A stretch of 64,000 nt of DNA, from contig CAUTOC010000007.1 in NCBI GenBank assembly GCA_963539695.1, positions 1 through 64,000 on the forward strand, given 5' to 3'. Made by a program: the position numbers and the translations under genes. The notes below the pieces were generated by a model. That model had not been told where the DNA came from. It did no database searches and was given only the letters and a program-made list of their open reading frames with translations. Positions 1-8,363 of the stretch are shown here, piece after piece (position 1 is the stretch's first letter; every line of letters begins with the position of its first letter). This DNA is from Catonella sp963539695 (lineage in GTDB: Bacteria; Bacillota; Clostridia; Lachnospirales; Lachnospiraceae).

Positions 1-76
1 GCTCATCAAGCTTAATTTCAACATCTATATGCTTATCGACATCAAGTTTGGACAATAATGCTACCGTCTCCACATG
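1..76 (-). repeat. Truncated copy of rlmD 3' region (att-like direct repeat, left)
   Basis: These 76 bases match 5426-5501 inside rlmD with three differences (positions 44, 56 and 58), in the same orientation. Read on the minus strand they encode the same residues as the rlmD copy, from His-Val-Glu-Thr-Val onward, and all three differences are synonymous. Identity stops abruptly at position 76/5501. Directly upstream in this frame is a TGA stop (77-79), so the copy has no start and is a remnant. It probably continues beyond the left edge of the window. Seen directly: the match and the sharp boundary. Inference: this is one end of an integrated element that uses the rlmD 3' region as its attachment site. 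Confidence 0.85.
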
Positions 77-183
77 TCATATATACACTAATATATCAAC
101 ATTTGTTTTTATATAAATTTATATCATGATGCATCATCAATTTCATAGCTTTAATAGCTAGTCAAAACTGCAATCATATCTGA

Positions 184-765
184 TTACTCTTTTTTTTCGA
201 ATAATATTTTCTTCAACTCCTCTATAGCCTTATCTAATTCTAAATATTTCATCAATTCCTCTGAAGTGAGCTTATCCTTAATTTCAAATAATTTTTCCTT
301 TGCATTAATCAATTGACTAATTTTCCATATTTCCTTCATTGGCCGTATATCAAATCTAAACGCATTTTTATACATGTATTCCCCAACACTTGTATAGAAT
401 TCAATGCTACCTTCTTTATCTCTGCCTAAATGTAAGTCATATTCTTTTAATGCAGGATCTACAAATCCAACCTCTCCATCATTGGGTTTGTCTTTATTTT
501 CTGTTGGCCATTTGCCGAGTTTTTTTCTATTGCATGTGAAACAAGAATATACTAAATTTGAATAATCAAGTTTTCTACTTGAATCTATTCTGTCAGGAAC
601 GAAATGATCTGGTTCAAATCCTTTTGTTGTCACCGCTTCATGTTTACCACAATATCCGCATATATGTTTAAAGTCTTCTCTCAATTGAGGAATATATTTT
701 TTATAGTCGTTTTCTTGATTTACATCAATGCTTCTACTAATTTCATTTTCTCCATGTATTCGCAT
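184..765 (-). CDS. HNH endonuclease
   Basis: A 193-residue protein with a zinc-stabilised HNH fold: Cys36-x2-Cys39, then Asp53-His54 (the general-base His of the HNH motif), Asn70, and Cys75-x2-Cys78 followed by Asn79. The second half is a charged, helical, Lys/Glu-rich tail of unknown role. The start at 765 has an AGGTGA-type ribosome site. It is the last gene of a four-gene minus-strand operon, 7 bases behind the receiver-domain gene. HNH proteins cut DNA as restriction or homing nucleases. Its position behind a methyltransferase and a GHKL ATPase makes it the likely DNA-cutting effector of a defence system (inference). There is nothing to suggest a self-splicing intron or intein context. 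Confidence 0.85.
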   Translation of the reverse strand: MRIHGENEISRSIDVNQENDYKKYIPQLREDFKHICGYCGKHEAVTTKGFEPDHFVPDRIDSSRKLDYSNLVYSCFTCNRKKLGKWPTENKDKPNDGEVGFVDPALKEYDLHLGRDKEGSIEFYTSVGEYMYKNAFRFDIRPMKEIWKISQLINAKEKLFEIKDKLTSEELMKYLELDKAIEELKKILFEKKE

Positions 766-772
766 AATTTTT

Positions 773-1390
773 TCACCTATTTTTAGCTTCCTCTATCAAA
801 GTATTTACTCTTCCTAGTATTTCATCAATTTTCTGATTAACTTCGCTACTTAAAAGCTTAACTGGCAAGTCATCTACTTCACCATATGCACGTAATAATT
901 TATACAGATCTATAAACTGTTCTTCTTCTATTGCTGATATAGAACCATTTTTCTTTGCTTTTAGTAATGTCTCGTAATAGTCATGACATTTCCGTAACCT
1001 ATTTTCAAAAACAGCAACAGCTTGTTTTATTTTTATAGCAAAGCCTTCTATATCATCTGTGGCTAAAACACTTCTATCTTCAATCAAATTTGTAATTACC
1101 AAATTCTCGTTTATTGATTCTTCAGGATAATTTGTTAATATTAAGCATGGTAAATCAGGTATTTTCATATTTATGTAGGCAACTAATTCAGTACCCAAAA
1201 ACTTGAATTTCTTATTAAGTTTATAGTCTATAATAAAACATTTAATGCATTTAGATAAAATCCATTCTATTATTTCTGACATTTCAGTAACGCCATCCGG
1301 ATATAGTAATTCAATATCTTTTCTTGCTAAACGTACTTTATAATCCTCATATGAATCTCTATCATCATCAATAAATCCTATTCTATACAT
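773..1390 (-). CDS. Receiver-domain (response-regulator-like) protein of the defence operon
   Basis: A 205-residue protein. The first ~110 residues look like a CheY-type receiver: an acidic cluster Asp8-Asp9-Asp10, a candidate phospho-acceptor Asp55 at the end of a hydrophobic strand, and Thr86 at the end of the fourth strand. The invariant receiver lysine is not visible in the expected place (the segment after 'NLVITNLIEDR'), so phosphorylation chemistry may be altered. The remaining ~95 residues are helical and carry no recognisable DNA-binding domain. The start has a GGAGG site 7 bases upstream. It is sandwiched between the dual-GHKL protein (15-base gap) and the HNH endonuclease (7-base gap). 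It probably relays or gates a signal between the ATPase and the nuclease, which is inference. Confidence 0.7.
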   Translation of the reverse strand: MYRIGFIDDDRDSYEDYKVRLARKDIELLYPDGVTEMSEIIEWILSKCIKCFIIDYKLNKKFKFLGTELVAYINMKIPDLPCLILTNYPEESINENLVITNLIEDRSVLATDDIEGFAIKIKQAVAVFENRLRKCHDYYETLLKAKKNGSISAIEEEQFIDLYKLLRAYGEVDDLPVKLLSSEVNQKIDEILGRVNTLIEEAKNR

Positions 1391-1405
1391 GTCAGTCCTC
1401 CACTT

Positions 1406-3691
1406 CTATTTCTTTTTTAATTTTATAGTGGCATAGAATCCGAAAGTATGTTTTGTATTATCGGATAAATCTATACTTCCATTATAGTCAGCAACTGTCC
1501 TATTTATAATCCACATTCCCATACCAGTGCCAATAGTTTCTCCCATCCCATTTCTTTTATCACTTTCCATAGATTCTAAAATTTTCCTTGGATTTTTTTT
1601 ATAAGCTTGAGATAACCCTTGACCAGAATCACTATATTTGATAATAATTTCTTTTTCTAAGTCAGATACTACAATTTTTATAATCTTGTTATCTGAGAAA
1701 CAAGATTCAAATGAACTAACACTATTAGCAATTAGATTACTAAAAATACTTTCAATATCATAAGGAAAACATTTTAATTGTATTTCTGAGCCTTGAAATT
1801 CTAAATCTATTGAAACATTTTTAAGTGTTTCTTTCCATGACTTTACAGTCTGTGATATCAGAAAATTTAAATCTGTTTTTTTCATAGTCCTTTTATCACG
1901 TGTAACAGAACCTATTGTTACTTTGAACCATGAATTTAATGATTCTCTCATTACATTAGCTTCTTTTACATATTTTAACCCCTGTTGCAAGTTACTGTCT
2001 AATTCCAAAGCTTCTTTAGCCATAACTATCTTTCTGCTTAGCTTATGAGTAATATCTTTAATTTCGTGTACATAAGTGTTAGTAACTATACCAGTTGTAG
2101 CTAATGTTCTTAGCAATCTATTCTCATCTTCTAAGTTTTTAATAACTGTATCTTTATGATCTAAAACAATTTTAGCCTCTTCTGGATTTATTGAGATTTT
2201 AGATAATTGTAGCTCTTGATTAAAATCCTTGCTATCACCTAAAAATTTCTTCTCTTCTCTAGCTGCTTTTGCTTCTTCTGCCCTCTTATTAATTTCAGCT
2301 TGTATCCTTGCAGCTTCCATTATTTTATCATAACGAGCATCTAACTTTCGAAAAACATATTGTCTATCTTTTTCAAATTCCTGAATCACATTAATTAAAA
2401 ATTCTTTTAACAATATGAATTCCTTTGTTTCTACAATGCCTTCTCTGTTGGATTGATCTGGTAATGTAATGTTCATACGCGAAATAAAAATTGATCCAAT
2501 TATTTGATCAGTATTAACACGCCACGCACCTGTTTGATGGGAAGGTGCAGCAGGGGATTTGTTTTTTCTACCTGCTAGAAGTAGCCAATCATAATCAGAG
2601 GTTTTGGGTTCTCCATAAGGCCTCACTCTAAAACCATCTCTATATATTTTAATTCCCCCAAAAATATCGCTCTTATTATTACGATTATTAGATAATTTGT
2701 AGAAATATTTTTCTGCATCTGCTTTTGAATAAGTCACCTTTTCAAAATAAAAAACTCCTGAAAATTCACCTATCGTATTTTTTAACTGCTCTCCACGTTT
2801 TGGTAGCATATGTGCGAAGTTTGTTTCTATACAAATATATTTGTCTTTAAAATACTGTTCATCTTCTGAAGTAAATTCAGCTTGTGTAATTATTTCATCA
2901 AATCTATCACCAAAGTCAAATTCATTTCTATGTATCTCAATATAAGTTTTCCCATCTATCAGAACTTTAAATTTAATTTTATAATCATAAGAAAAAGCAT
3001 TCTCAACATCTAATACCTCAGCATCTTCACTAGAGTTTTGTTCATCAAAAAAATATACTTGAAATTCACTTTTCATTTCATATGGTATTAATGTTATTAA
3101 ATCGTCCTTGATTTTTTTTATAACATTATCATTCCATGAGTCTCTTAAAGAAGTTAACCTAAAAATAGTTCCTGTGTTTTTTAAGTTATTTAATATTATA
3201 TTTTTTACTTCGTAATTAATAACTTCATCAATAAACCCATCTATTGATACAGTTGGTTCATATAAATCTGCTGTTACATCTGTAATATTATCACTCTTTG
3301 AAAAATCCTCCCAATCAACCTTCCAAATTAACTTTCCTTCCGCAGAAGCAGTAAACATTTCACATGTATCAGATATCCTGTCTAAAGCAAACCTTCCAAT
3401 TCCTTTTGCTCCAGTTTGTACTCGACCCGATTTACTAATAAATTGTTTCTTTTTTGTCGATCTTCCAATAGTCATCCAGTGTTTTATAATGACATCCTTT
3501 GTCATACCGCAGCCATTGTCTACGATATATAGCGAATTAGTTGTTTTTTCATAATACAAGACACAAATCGTAGCATCTGCATCATATGTGTTTTTAACTA
3601 ATTCAATTATGGCACCGTTTAATTTTGATACATTTTCTCGTCCTATTAAACGAGCTGTATAAGCATCTACATTGAATGATATCTTCGCCAT
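1406..3691 (-). CDS. Dual GHKL ATPase: Hsp90/MORC-like N-terminus plus histidine-kinase-like C-terminus
   Basis: A 761-residue protein with two GHKL nucleotide-binding modules. The N-terminal one (about 1-200) shows the N-box with Glu30/Asn34/Asp37, the G1 box Asp58-x-Gly60-x-Gly62, and a G2 loop Gly94-x-Lys96-Gly97-x-Gly99, as in the MutL/Hsp90/MORC class. A middle beta-rich part and a charged coiled coil (about 455-545) follow. Near residue 560 there is an H-box-like stretch with His-Glu-Ile. The C-terminal ~170 residues form a histidine-kinase-type ATPase domain with its own N-box, an Asp-x-Gly-x-Gly box and a Gly-Thr-Gly-Met-Gly lid. The start has an AGGAAGGG site. It sits 14 bases after the methyltransferase and before the receiver gene, an order that suggests kinase-to-receiver signalling (inference). 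Confidence 0.8.
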   Translation of the reverse strand: MAKISFNVDAYTARLIGRENVSKLNGAIIELVKNTYDADATICVLYYEKTTNSLYIVDNGCGMTKDVIIKHWMTIGRSTKKKQFISKSGRVQTGAKGIGRFALDRISDTCEMFTASAEGKLIWKVDWEDFSKSDNITDVTADLYEPTVSIDGFIDEVINYEVKNIILNNLKNTGTIFRLTSLRDSWNDNVIKKIKDDLITLIPYEMKSEFQVYFFDEQNSSEDAEVLDVENAFSYDYKIKFKVLIDGKTYIEIHRNEFDFGDRFDEIITQAEFTSEDEQYFKDKYICIETNFAHMLPKRGEQLKNTIGEFSGVFYFEKVTYSKADAEKYFYKLSNNRNNKSDIFGGIKIYRDGFRVRPYGEPKTSDYDWLLLAGRKNKSPAAPSHQTGAWRVNTDQIIGSIFISRMNITLPDQSNREGIVETKEFILLKEFLINVIQEFEKDRQYVFRKLDARYDKIMEAARIQAEINKRAEEAKAAREEKKFLGDSKDFNQELQLSKISINPEEAKIVLDHKDTVIKNLEDENRLLRTLATTGIVTNTYVHEIKDITHKLSRKIVMAKEALELDSNLQQGLKYVKEANVMRESLNSWFKVTIGSVTRDKRTMKKTDLNFLISQTVKSWKETLKNVSIDLEFQGSEIQLKCFPYDIESIFSNLIANSVSSFESCFSDNKIIKIVVSDLEKEIIIKYSDSGQGLSQAYKKNPRKILESMESDKRNGMGETIGTGMGMWIINRTVADYNGSIDLSDNTKHTFGFYATIKLKKK

Positions 3692-3705
3692 GGTAATTTC
3701 CCTTC

Positions 3706-5136
3706 CTAATCCAAAGTATATTCAAAATTCATAACATCTCTTGCTGTAATCCTCATTGTTGTTCCACTAGCATTAATCCCTATATCATAAATATAATTTA
3801 AAAATTCATCACTTTTCAAAATTTTTTCTGCAATTTCTAATGACAAATCTCCTTTTTGATATATACATATCCCTGAATAAGGTACTTGGTTTTTAGTAAT
3901 GTGATGTATTTTAACTTCTTCTGTTATCAAAGTAGATAACAATAATTTTTCTTGATTAAGATGACTTAATGCTTGTGATCTTCCAAACTCAAACCATTTT
4001 GCATTTTTATCTTTATCACGCTTATTTAATCTTTCACTAAAGGATTTTAAATAGTTGTACACTCCTGGAAATTGTTGTATAAACTCTGATTCTTCAAAGC
4101 GCAATATACTATTATTTTCTCCATATGAGTATGGAAAAATCAAAAATTCTTTTCGGGCATACTGCAATGATCTTGGACTAACGGCTTCCCTTAATACCGA
4201 TTTTTCAATTTTATACCCATTAACCAATATATGTTCATTATATTCTTCATAATTTTTTATTATAAACACTTCATTTAATAACGTAGCAATCGAACACATT
4301 GCATTAAAATCATCACCAAATTTTCTTTTTTTATTTTCTTTAACAACTTCTTTTTTTCTAAAAATCCACTTATTTGTTAAACTATTTTTATGCAATGTTA
4401 TTTCTCGCTTTTTCACCTTATCTACATATTGAATATCGTTATTGTTCTGTGTGCCATTACAAATAATAATAGCAGAAGAAATTAATTTATTTTCAAAGAG
4501 TTTTTCTGTTGTATAATCAATTATTACTGACAAATGAGGTAACATAAAGATACGCAATCTATCTGCAAATCTATTCTTAAAAATGTTGTTAGGAATCAGA
4601 TAAGCTAATTTACCATCATCGGCTAATACTTTTATAGACATTTCAATAAAAGCATAATAATAGTCTGGTTTTCCATCTGAACACACTATAAAATTCTTTT
4701 TAATGAAAGATCTTGTAGTTTTATTTAAATCTGAATATGTTATATACGGAGGATTTCCTATAATAAAATCGAATTTTTCGCTAATAGAACTTTTTAAAAA
4801 GTCATTCTGTACAATATTCCATTTAACACAATCAATATTATATTTTTGCGCGACCCTATTTAAATTATCTATACAATTCACTTTGTGTTTCTCATCTATT
4901 TCATTTCCATATATATCATTTTCCAATCCATAGATTATCCTATCTTTAGAAAAATTTTGTTTTAAGCAGTCTGTAATATATCTATCAACAATTTCAACAA
5001 GAAAAGCTCCATCACCACAAGAATTTTCTAGAACCTTTTTCCCATATAGCTTTTCTATATATCCAACTTGATTTAATATCTCAACGACAATATTGTGAGG
5101 AGTAAATACTTGACATTCAATATTAATACTTTCCAT
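3706..5136 (-). CDS. Adenine-N6 DNA methyltransferase, TaqI/Eco57I-like
   Basis: A class I SAM-dependent DNA methyltransferase. Motif I (Glu-Asn-Ser-Cys-Gly-Asp-Gly-Ala-Phe, about residues 37-45) binds SAM, and the catalytic Asn-Pro-Pro-Tyr motif is at 128-131. The C-terminal half has no catalytic motif and probably holds the target-recognition domain. Its closing part resembles the TaqI/Eco57I family, and no endonuclease domain is fused. The ATG at 5136 is preferred over the in-frame ATG at 5157 because an AAAGGAG site lies 8 bases upstream of it. It is the first gene of the four-gene island operon. Only about 50 bases separate it from the rlmD stop, so it may be co-transcribed with rlmD. 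Expected role: marking self DNA against the operon's nuclease (inference). Confidence 0.85.
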   Translation of the reverse strand: MESINIECQVFTPHNIVVEILNQVGYIEKLYGKKVLENSCGDGAFLVEIVDRYITDCLKQNFSKDRIIYGLENDIYGNEIDEKHKVNCIDNLNRVAQKYNIDCVKWNIVQNDFLKSSISEKFDFIIGNPPYITYSDLNKTTRSFIKKNFIVCSDGKPDYYYAFIEMSIKVLADDGKLAYLIPNNIFKNRFADRLRIFMLPHLSVIIDYTTEKLFENKLISSAIIICNGTQNNNDIQYVDKVKKREITLHKNSLTNKWIFRKKEVVKENKKRKFGDDFNAMCSIATLLNEVFIIKNYEEYNEHILVNGYKIEKSVLREAVSPRSLQYARKEFLIFPYSYGENNSILRFEESEFIQQFPGVYNYLKSFSERLNKRDKDKNAKWFEFGRSQALSHLNQEKLLLSTLITEEVKIHHITKNQVPYSGICIYQKGDLSLEIAEKILKSDEFLNYIYDIGINASGTTMRITARDVMNFEYTLD

Positions 5137-5189
5137 ATATTCACTCTCCTTTACCATATAATTTTTAACTTGAATTAGTACCTTTTCTA

Positions 5190-6935
5190 TTAAATCATCT
5201 TAAAATGCCTTAAAGCATCCATGATAGCTTCCTCTTTTTCCAGTGTGCATTGTGGAATAACCTGTTTCTCTTTTTTCGATTTATTATAATTCTCCCTCAG
5301 TACAATTCCACACTTCTTTTTAATCTGTGCAATATAGAGTGTCGAAACCTTTAAATCAAATTTTTCTAATATATATTCCTTAATTTGTGCATAAGACGCT
5401 TTACTTTCAGCACTTGTCAAATCAAGCTCATCAAGCTTAATTTCAACATCTATATGCTTATCGACATCGAGTTTGGACAAAAGTGCTACCGTCTCCACAT
5501 GCAGTGTCTCCGGGAACATATCGCACAAACAGACTTTCTTTACCCTATACCCTGCCACCTCAAACTCAGGTATATCCCTTACAAGACTTGTAGGTTTACA
5601 AGCAATATAAACTATATCCTTTACCCCATAGGACAGCACTCTGTTAAGTGCCTTAGATGAAACACCGTCTCTTGGAGGATCAAGTATAATAAAATCCGGT
5701 TTCTCCTTTACTTCATCAAGTACCTTAAACACATCTCCTGCTAAAAACTCCGTATTAGTAAGCCCGTTTAATTTAGCATTTTCATTGGCGGCATCTACAG
5801 CCTCTTCTACTATCTCTATACCTATCACCTTCTTAGCCACAGGGGAAATTATCTGCCCTATTGTACCTGTTCCGCTATAAAGGTCATAGACTATATTCTC
5901 CTCATTATTTCCCACATACTCCCTTACCTTGTTGTAAAGTACCTCAGCCCCTAGGGAATTAGTTTGGAAAAATGAAAATGTGGTAATTTTAAATTTCAGC
6001 CCAAGCAGCTCCTCATTTATATAGTCCCTTCCAAAGAGAATTTCCTGCCTCTCAGCCTTCACATCATCAGAAACCTCATCATTTACAAGATGAATAATAC
6101 CTACTATTTCTCCCTCTAATCTTATCTTTTTAAGATTTTCCGCCATTTTGACTAAAATACTCTTTTCTGCATAGCTTTGTTTTCCACCTTTTTCATAAAT
6201 TGCATTTGGTGAAGCCAAGAACTCTTTAAGACTGTCCATTTCCATAGCAGTCTTTTCCGCCTTTGTTATAAAGTCAGATGAAGTCTCAAGAGCTACCAAA
6301 ATCTCTCCCGTTTTAGAAGCTCTTCTTACAAGTAAATGTCTGAGGTATCCTCTGTGCATTGCCTTATTATAAAATGAAATTTCCGCTTTGTTAAAATGTG
6401 TGAATACACATCTTAGTATCTTATTAAAATCATCATTTACTATTTTACAATCATCAGTATATAAAATATCATGGAAATGTCCTCTTTTATGCAGCCCCAG
6501 TGACATCGGTCCACCCTTGTAACTATCTCCGAAGGCAAACTCCATCTTATTTCTGGTTTCCCACTCGATAGGACTTCCAAGTATTTCTTCATATTCATAA
6601 TCAGCAGTTATGACCCTGTCTAGCATTTTCTTTACCTGAGAGCTTTTTAACCTAAGCTGTTCCTCATAAGGCAAAGTATGATAAGAACAACCTCCACAAA
6701 TCCCGTAGTTCTTACAGACAGGTTCTCTTGTCTCTATAGCTGCCTTTTCTAAAATTTCTTCTATACAGGCTTCATACCTTTCATTTCTTCTTTTTTGAAT
6801 CCTATATCTCACCTTCTGACCTGTTATTCCACCTTTAAGTACAACTTTTCTCTCATCATCTTCGAGGATTATTATTCCCTTATCAGGAAAATCCACATAA
6901 CTTATTATTCCTTCTGCAACTTCACCTTTTTCCAA
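5190..6935 (-). CDS. rlmD: 23S rRNA (uracil-C5)-methyltransferase RlmD with acquired C-terminal extension
   Basis: A 581-residue TrmA/RumA-family enzyme that methylates a uracil in 23S rRNA. An N-terminal TRAM domain is followed by the [4Fe-4S] cysteines Cys74, Cys80, Cys83 and Cys163. The SAM site is around 350-358 (Asp-Leu-Tyr-Ser-Gly-Thr-Gly), an Asp-Pro-Pro-Arg motif is at 419-422, and the catalytic Cys446 lies in Ile-Ala-Cys-Lys-Pro. The family normally ends near the His-Val-Glu-Thr-Val motif (479-483). Here about 95 further residues follow, and the duplicated island repeat begins exactly at His479. The C-terminal extension therefore probably came with an integrated element and need not be catalytic. 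Start chosen at the Met before the TRAM domain. Confidence 0.9.
   Translation of the reverse strand: MEKGEVAEGIISYVDFPDKGIIILEDDERKVVLKGGITGQKVRYRIQKRRNERYEACIEEILEKAAIETREPVCKNYGICGGCSYHTLPYEEQLRLKSSQVKKMLDRVITADYEYEEILGSPIEWETRNKMEFAFGDSYKGGPMSLGLHKRGHFHDILYTDDCKIVNDDFNKILRCVFTHFNKAEISFYNKAMHRGYLRHLLVRRASKTGEILVALETSSDFITKAEKTAMEMDSLKEFLASPNAIYEKGGKQSYAEKSILVKMAENLKKIRLEGEIVGIIHLVNDEVSDDVKAERQEILFGRDYINEELLGLKFKITTFSFFQTNSLGAEVLYNKVREYVGNNEENIVYDLYSGTGTIGQIISPVAKKVIGIEIVEEAVDAANENAKLNGLTNTEFLAGDVFKVLDEVKEKPDFIILDPPRDGVSSKALNRVLSYGVKDIVYIACKPTSLVRDIPEFEVAGYRVKKVCLCDMFPETLHVETVALLSKLDVDKHIDVEIKLDELDLTSAESKASYAQIKEYILEKFDLKVSTLYIAQIKKKCGIVLRENYNKSKKEKQVIPQCTLEKEEAIMDALRHFKMI
5426..5501 (-). 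repeat. att-like direct repeat, right copy (inside rlmD)
   Basis: This 76-base segment of rlmD covers codons 479 to 504. It is repeated at 1-76 with three synonymous differences. The right boundary falls on the first base of codon His479 in the conserved His-Val-Glu-Thr-Val motif. See the left copy for interpretation. Confidence 0.85.
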
Positions 6936-7103
6936 TGTTTTCTCCTTTATACAATCCTCGTATTACCTAACTCCGTATCATTTACCAAACACAATACAGA
7001 CACATATTCAAATCACAATTCTACAAACATCTACTCTTTATCATTATGCCACACTTATCAAGTTCAAGCAATATTAAGCCTATATTATTCTCTTTACTTT
7101 AGC

Positions 7104-7132
7104 ATTATAAATTGTTAAAATACCCTTGAAAA
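7104..7132 (-). promoter_or_regulatory. Possible sigma-A promoter for rlmD
   Basis: Read on the minus strand, a perfect TATAAT (-10, at 7104-7109) lies 17 bases from a TTTTCA (-35, at 7127-7132), which matches four of six consensus positions. It sits about 170 bases upstream of rlmD and could drive rlmD and, by read-through, the island operon. Confidence 0.4.
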
Positions 7133-7183
7133 AGTTAAAACTATATAAAATTTTTAATGGATAAAAAATTAATGAGGTATTAA

Positions 7184-7567
7184 ATGGAACTTAGAAAACT
7201 GGAAAAATCGGATAGTCAAAAACTTGAGGATTTAATAAAAAATGTTGAAGATAATTTAAAAGATGAAACTTTTTGGCTGCCTATAACGGATAAGTCAAGA
7301 GATAATTTTTTTAAAGAAAGCTGGACTTATTTTTTAGGTGCTTTTGAAGGAGAGGAATTAATAGGGGCAGCAGGCTTATTTTTCAACGAAAATGAATTTG
7401 GAGAAAGCTGTAAAGCGTTAGGCATTAAAAGCAATCAAATTGCAGAATACGGAAGAGCTATGGTTCGCTCAGATTATAGAAATAGAGGAATTATGCAGCA
7501 AATACTGGGAAATCTGTTAGGATATGCTAATCACTTTAGCAGTTATGACAATTACCATATATTTTAG
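7184..7567 (+). pseudogene. Truncated GNAT-family N-acetyltransferase
   Basis: A 127-residue reading frame with a good TGAGG ribosome site. Residues 1-113 resemble the N-terminal two thirds of a GNAT acetyltransferase, including the acetyl-CoA loop region with Arg-Gly-x-x-Gly-like residues (Arg-Asn-Arg-Gly-Ile-Met). The usual final strand and helix of the fold are missing. Homology ends near base 7524, where the sequence switches to an unrelated membrane protein in another frame. The last residues (from about 114) are therefore read-through into foreign sequence. It is most simply explained as a deletion or recombination junction that removed the GNAT 3' end and the 5' end of the next gene. 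Family assignment is by pattern only. Confidence 0.6.
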
Positions 7568-8312
7568 TATTACCGATGAAAGCTTAAAAGACATTATAAT
7601 TACTTTGATTTCTTTATTAGCTGCTGTTGCCGTATTTATTCAAATAAAACAAGGAACAGACATAGCTAAAGCAGAGTTTGTAATGGGTTTACAAGAAACT
7701 TTTTCCAACTCAAAAGGATTTTCAGAATTATTTATGACCTGTTGGAATGAATATGTAAATAGTGAAAATTCTAATGCAGATAAAAAAAATAATAAATCTC
7801 ATACTAATTTGGAGTCAGTTAAAACTTTTCTTAATAAGGATGACGGTAGAAAAGTTTTGCTAAATTATTTAACTTTTTTTGAAAGCATCTACCTTGTGAA
7901 AGAACAGGGAAATTTGGATTTTAAAATATTAGATGAATTATTCGGCAGAAGATTCTTTATTGTTGTTACCAATAAAACAATACAAGAAGAAGATTTATGT
8001 AAAAATATAGCTTACTACGATAATGTAAAAAAATTGTATGACGATTGGAAAAATTATAGAAAGAAATTAATCAATAAAAATATTAAAAATAATTTCAAAG
8101 ATTATAGGAAAAAATACAAAATTCTTATCAAATATTGTGAGAATTACAATAAGGTCATCACTGATTATAACTATCAAAAAATTATCACTAATTATACAGA
8201 TTATAAAAAGATTATCGAAGAGGAAAAATTTCTTATATTTGAAAAACATCCGTTAAATGAAGACTTATTAATTACATATTCAAATAAGAATTCGTCAACA
8301 AAAAATTCATAA
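7524..8312 (+). CDS. Membrane-anchored protein, probably 5'-truncated
   Basis: A 262-residue frame that begins with a short hydrophobic stretch (residues 1-16) and has a second transmembrane helix (about 23-42). A cytosolic-type helical domain follows, with a Lys/Asn/Tyr-rich low-complexity tail (about 165-235). Not recognised; it loosely resembles small membrane proteins with two N-terminal helices and a helical domain. Its ATG lies inside the broken acetyltransferase frame with only a weak ribosome site, and the first helix is shortened. The original start was probably lost at the junction near 7524-7545. A terminator follows at once. It may be non-functional. Confidence 0.5.
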   Translation: MLITLAVMTITIYFSITDESLKDIIITLISLLAAVAVFIQIKQGTDIAKAEFVMGLQETFSNSKGFSELFMTCWNEYVNSENSNADKKNNKSHTNLESVKTFLNKDDGRKVLLNYLTFFESIYLVKEQGNLDFKILDELFGRRFFIVVTNKTIQEEDLCKNIAYYDNVKKLYDDWKNYRKKLINKNIKNNFKDYRKKYKILIKYCENYNKVITDYNYQKIITNYTDYKKIIEEEKFLIFEKHPLNEDLLITYSNKNSSTKNS

Positions 8313-8318
8313 GATATT

Positions 8319-8361
8319 AAAAAGTGACTACAACCTTACTTATAGGCTGCGGTCACTTTTT
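8319..8361. terminator. Bidirectional terminator between the membrane gene and metA
   Basis: An inverted repeat: AAAAAGTGAC (8319-8328) pairs with GTCACTTTTT (8352-8361). The A-run on one side and the T-run on the other serve both convergent genes. Confidence 0.85.
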
Positions 8362-8363
8362 AA

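Larger units (their letters stand above)
77..5501. mobile_element. Putative integrated defence island between duplicated rlmD 3' ends
   Basis: The segment between the two rlmD-derived direct repeats holds four co-directional genes that resemble a restriction/defence operon, plus the rlmD C-terminal extension. The direct repeat starts exactly at rlmD codon 479 in both copies. That is the arrangement left when an element integrates into the 3' part of a gene and brings a replacement gene end. From memory, the rumA/rlmD 3' region is an integration site for conjugative elements in streptococci and clostridia. No integrase, resolvase or transposase is encoded inside. The island may therefore be mobilised in trans, or it may be a decayed or tandemly accreted remnant of a larger element whose other part lies left of the window. 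The boundaries are inferred from the repeat only. Confidence 0.6.

Noticed and set aside
6936..7103. Small gene between rlmD and the acetyltransferase
   Set aside because: The open frame there overlaps the rlmD start region and has no ribosome site; only a promoter is plausible.
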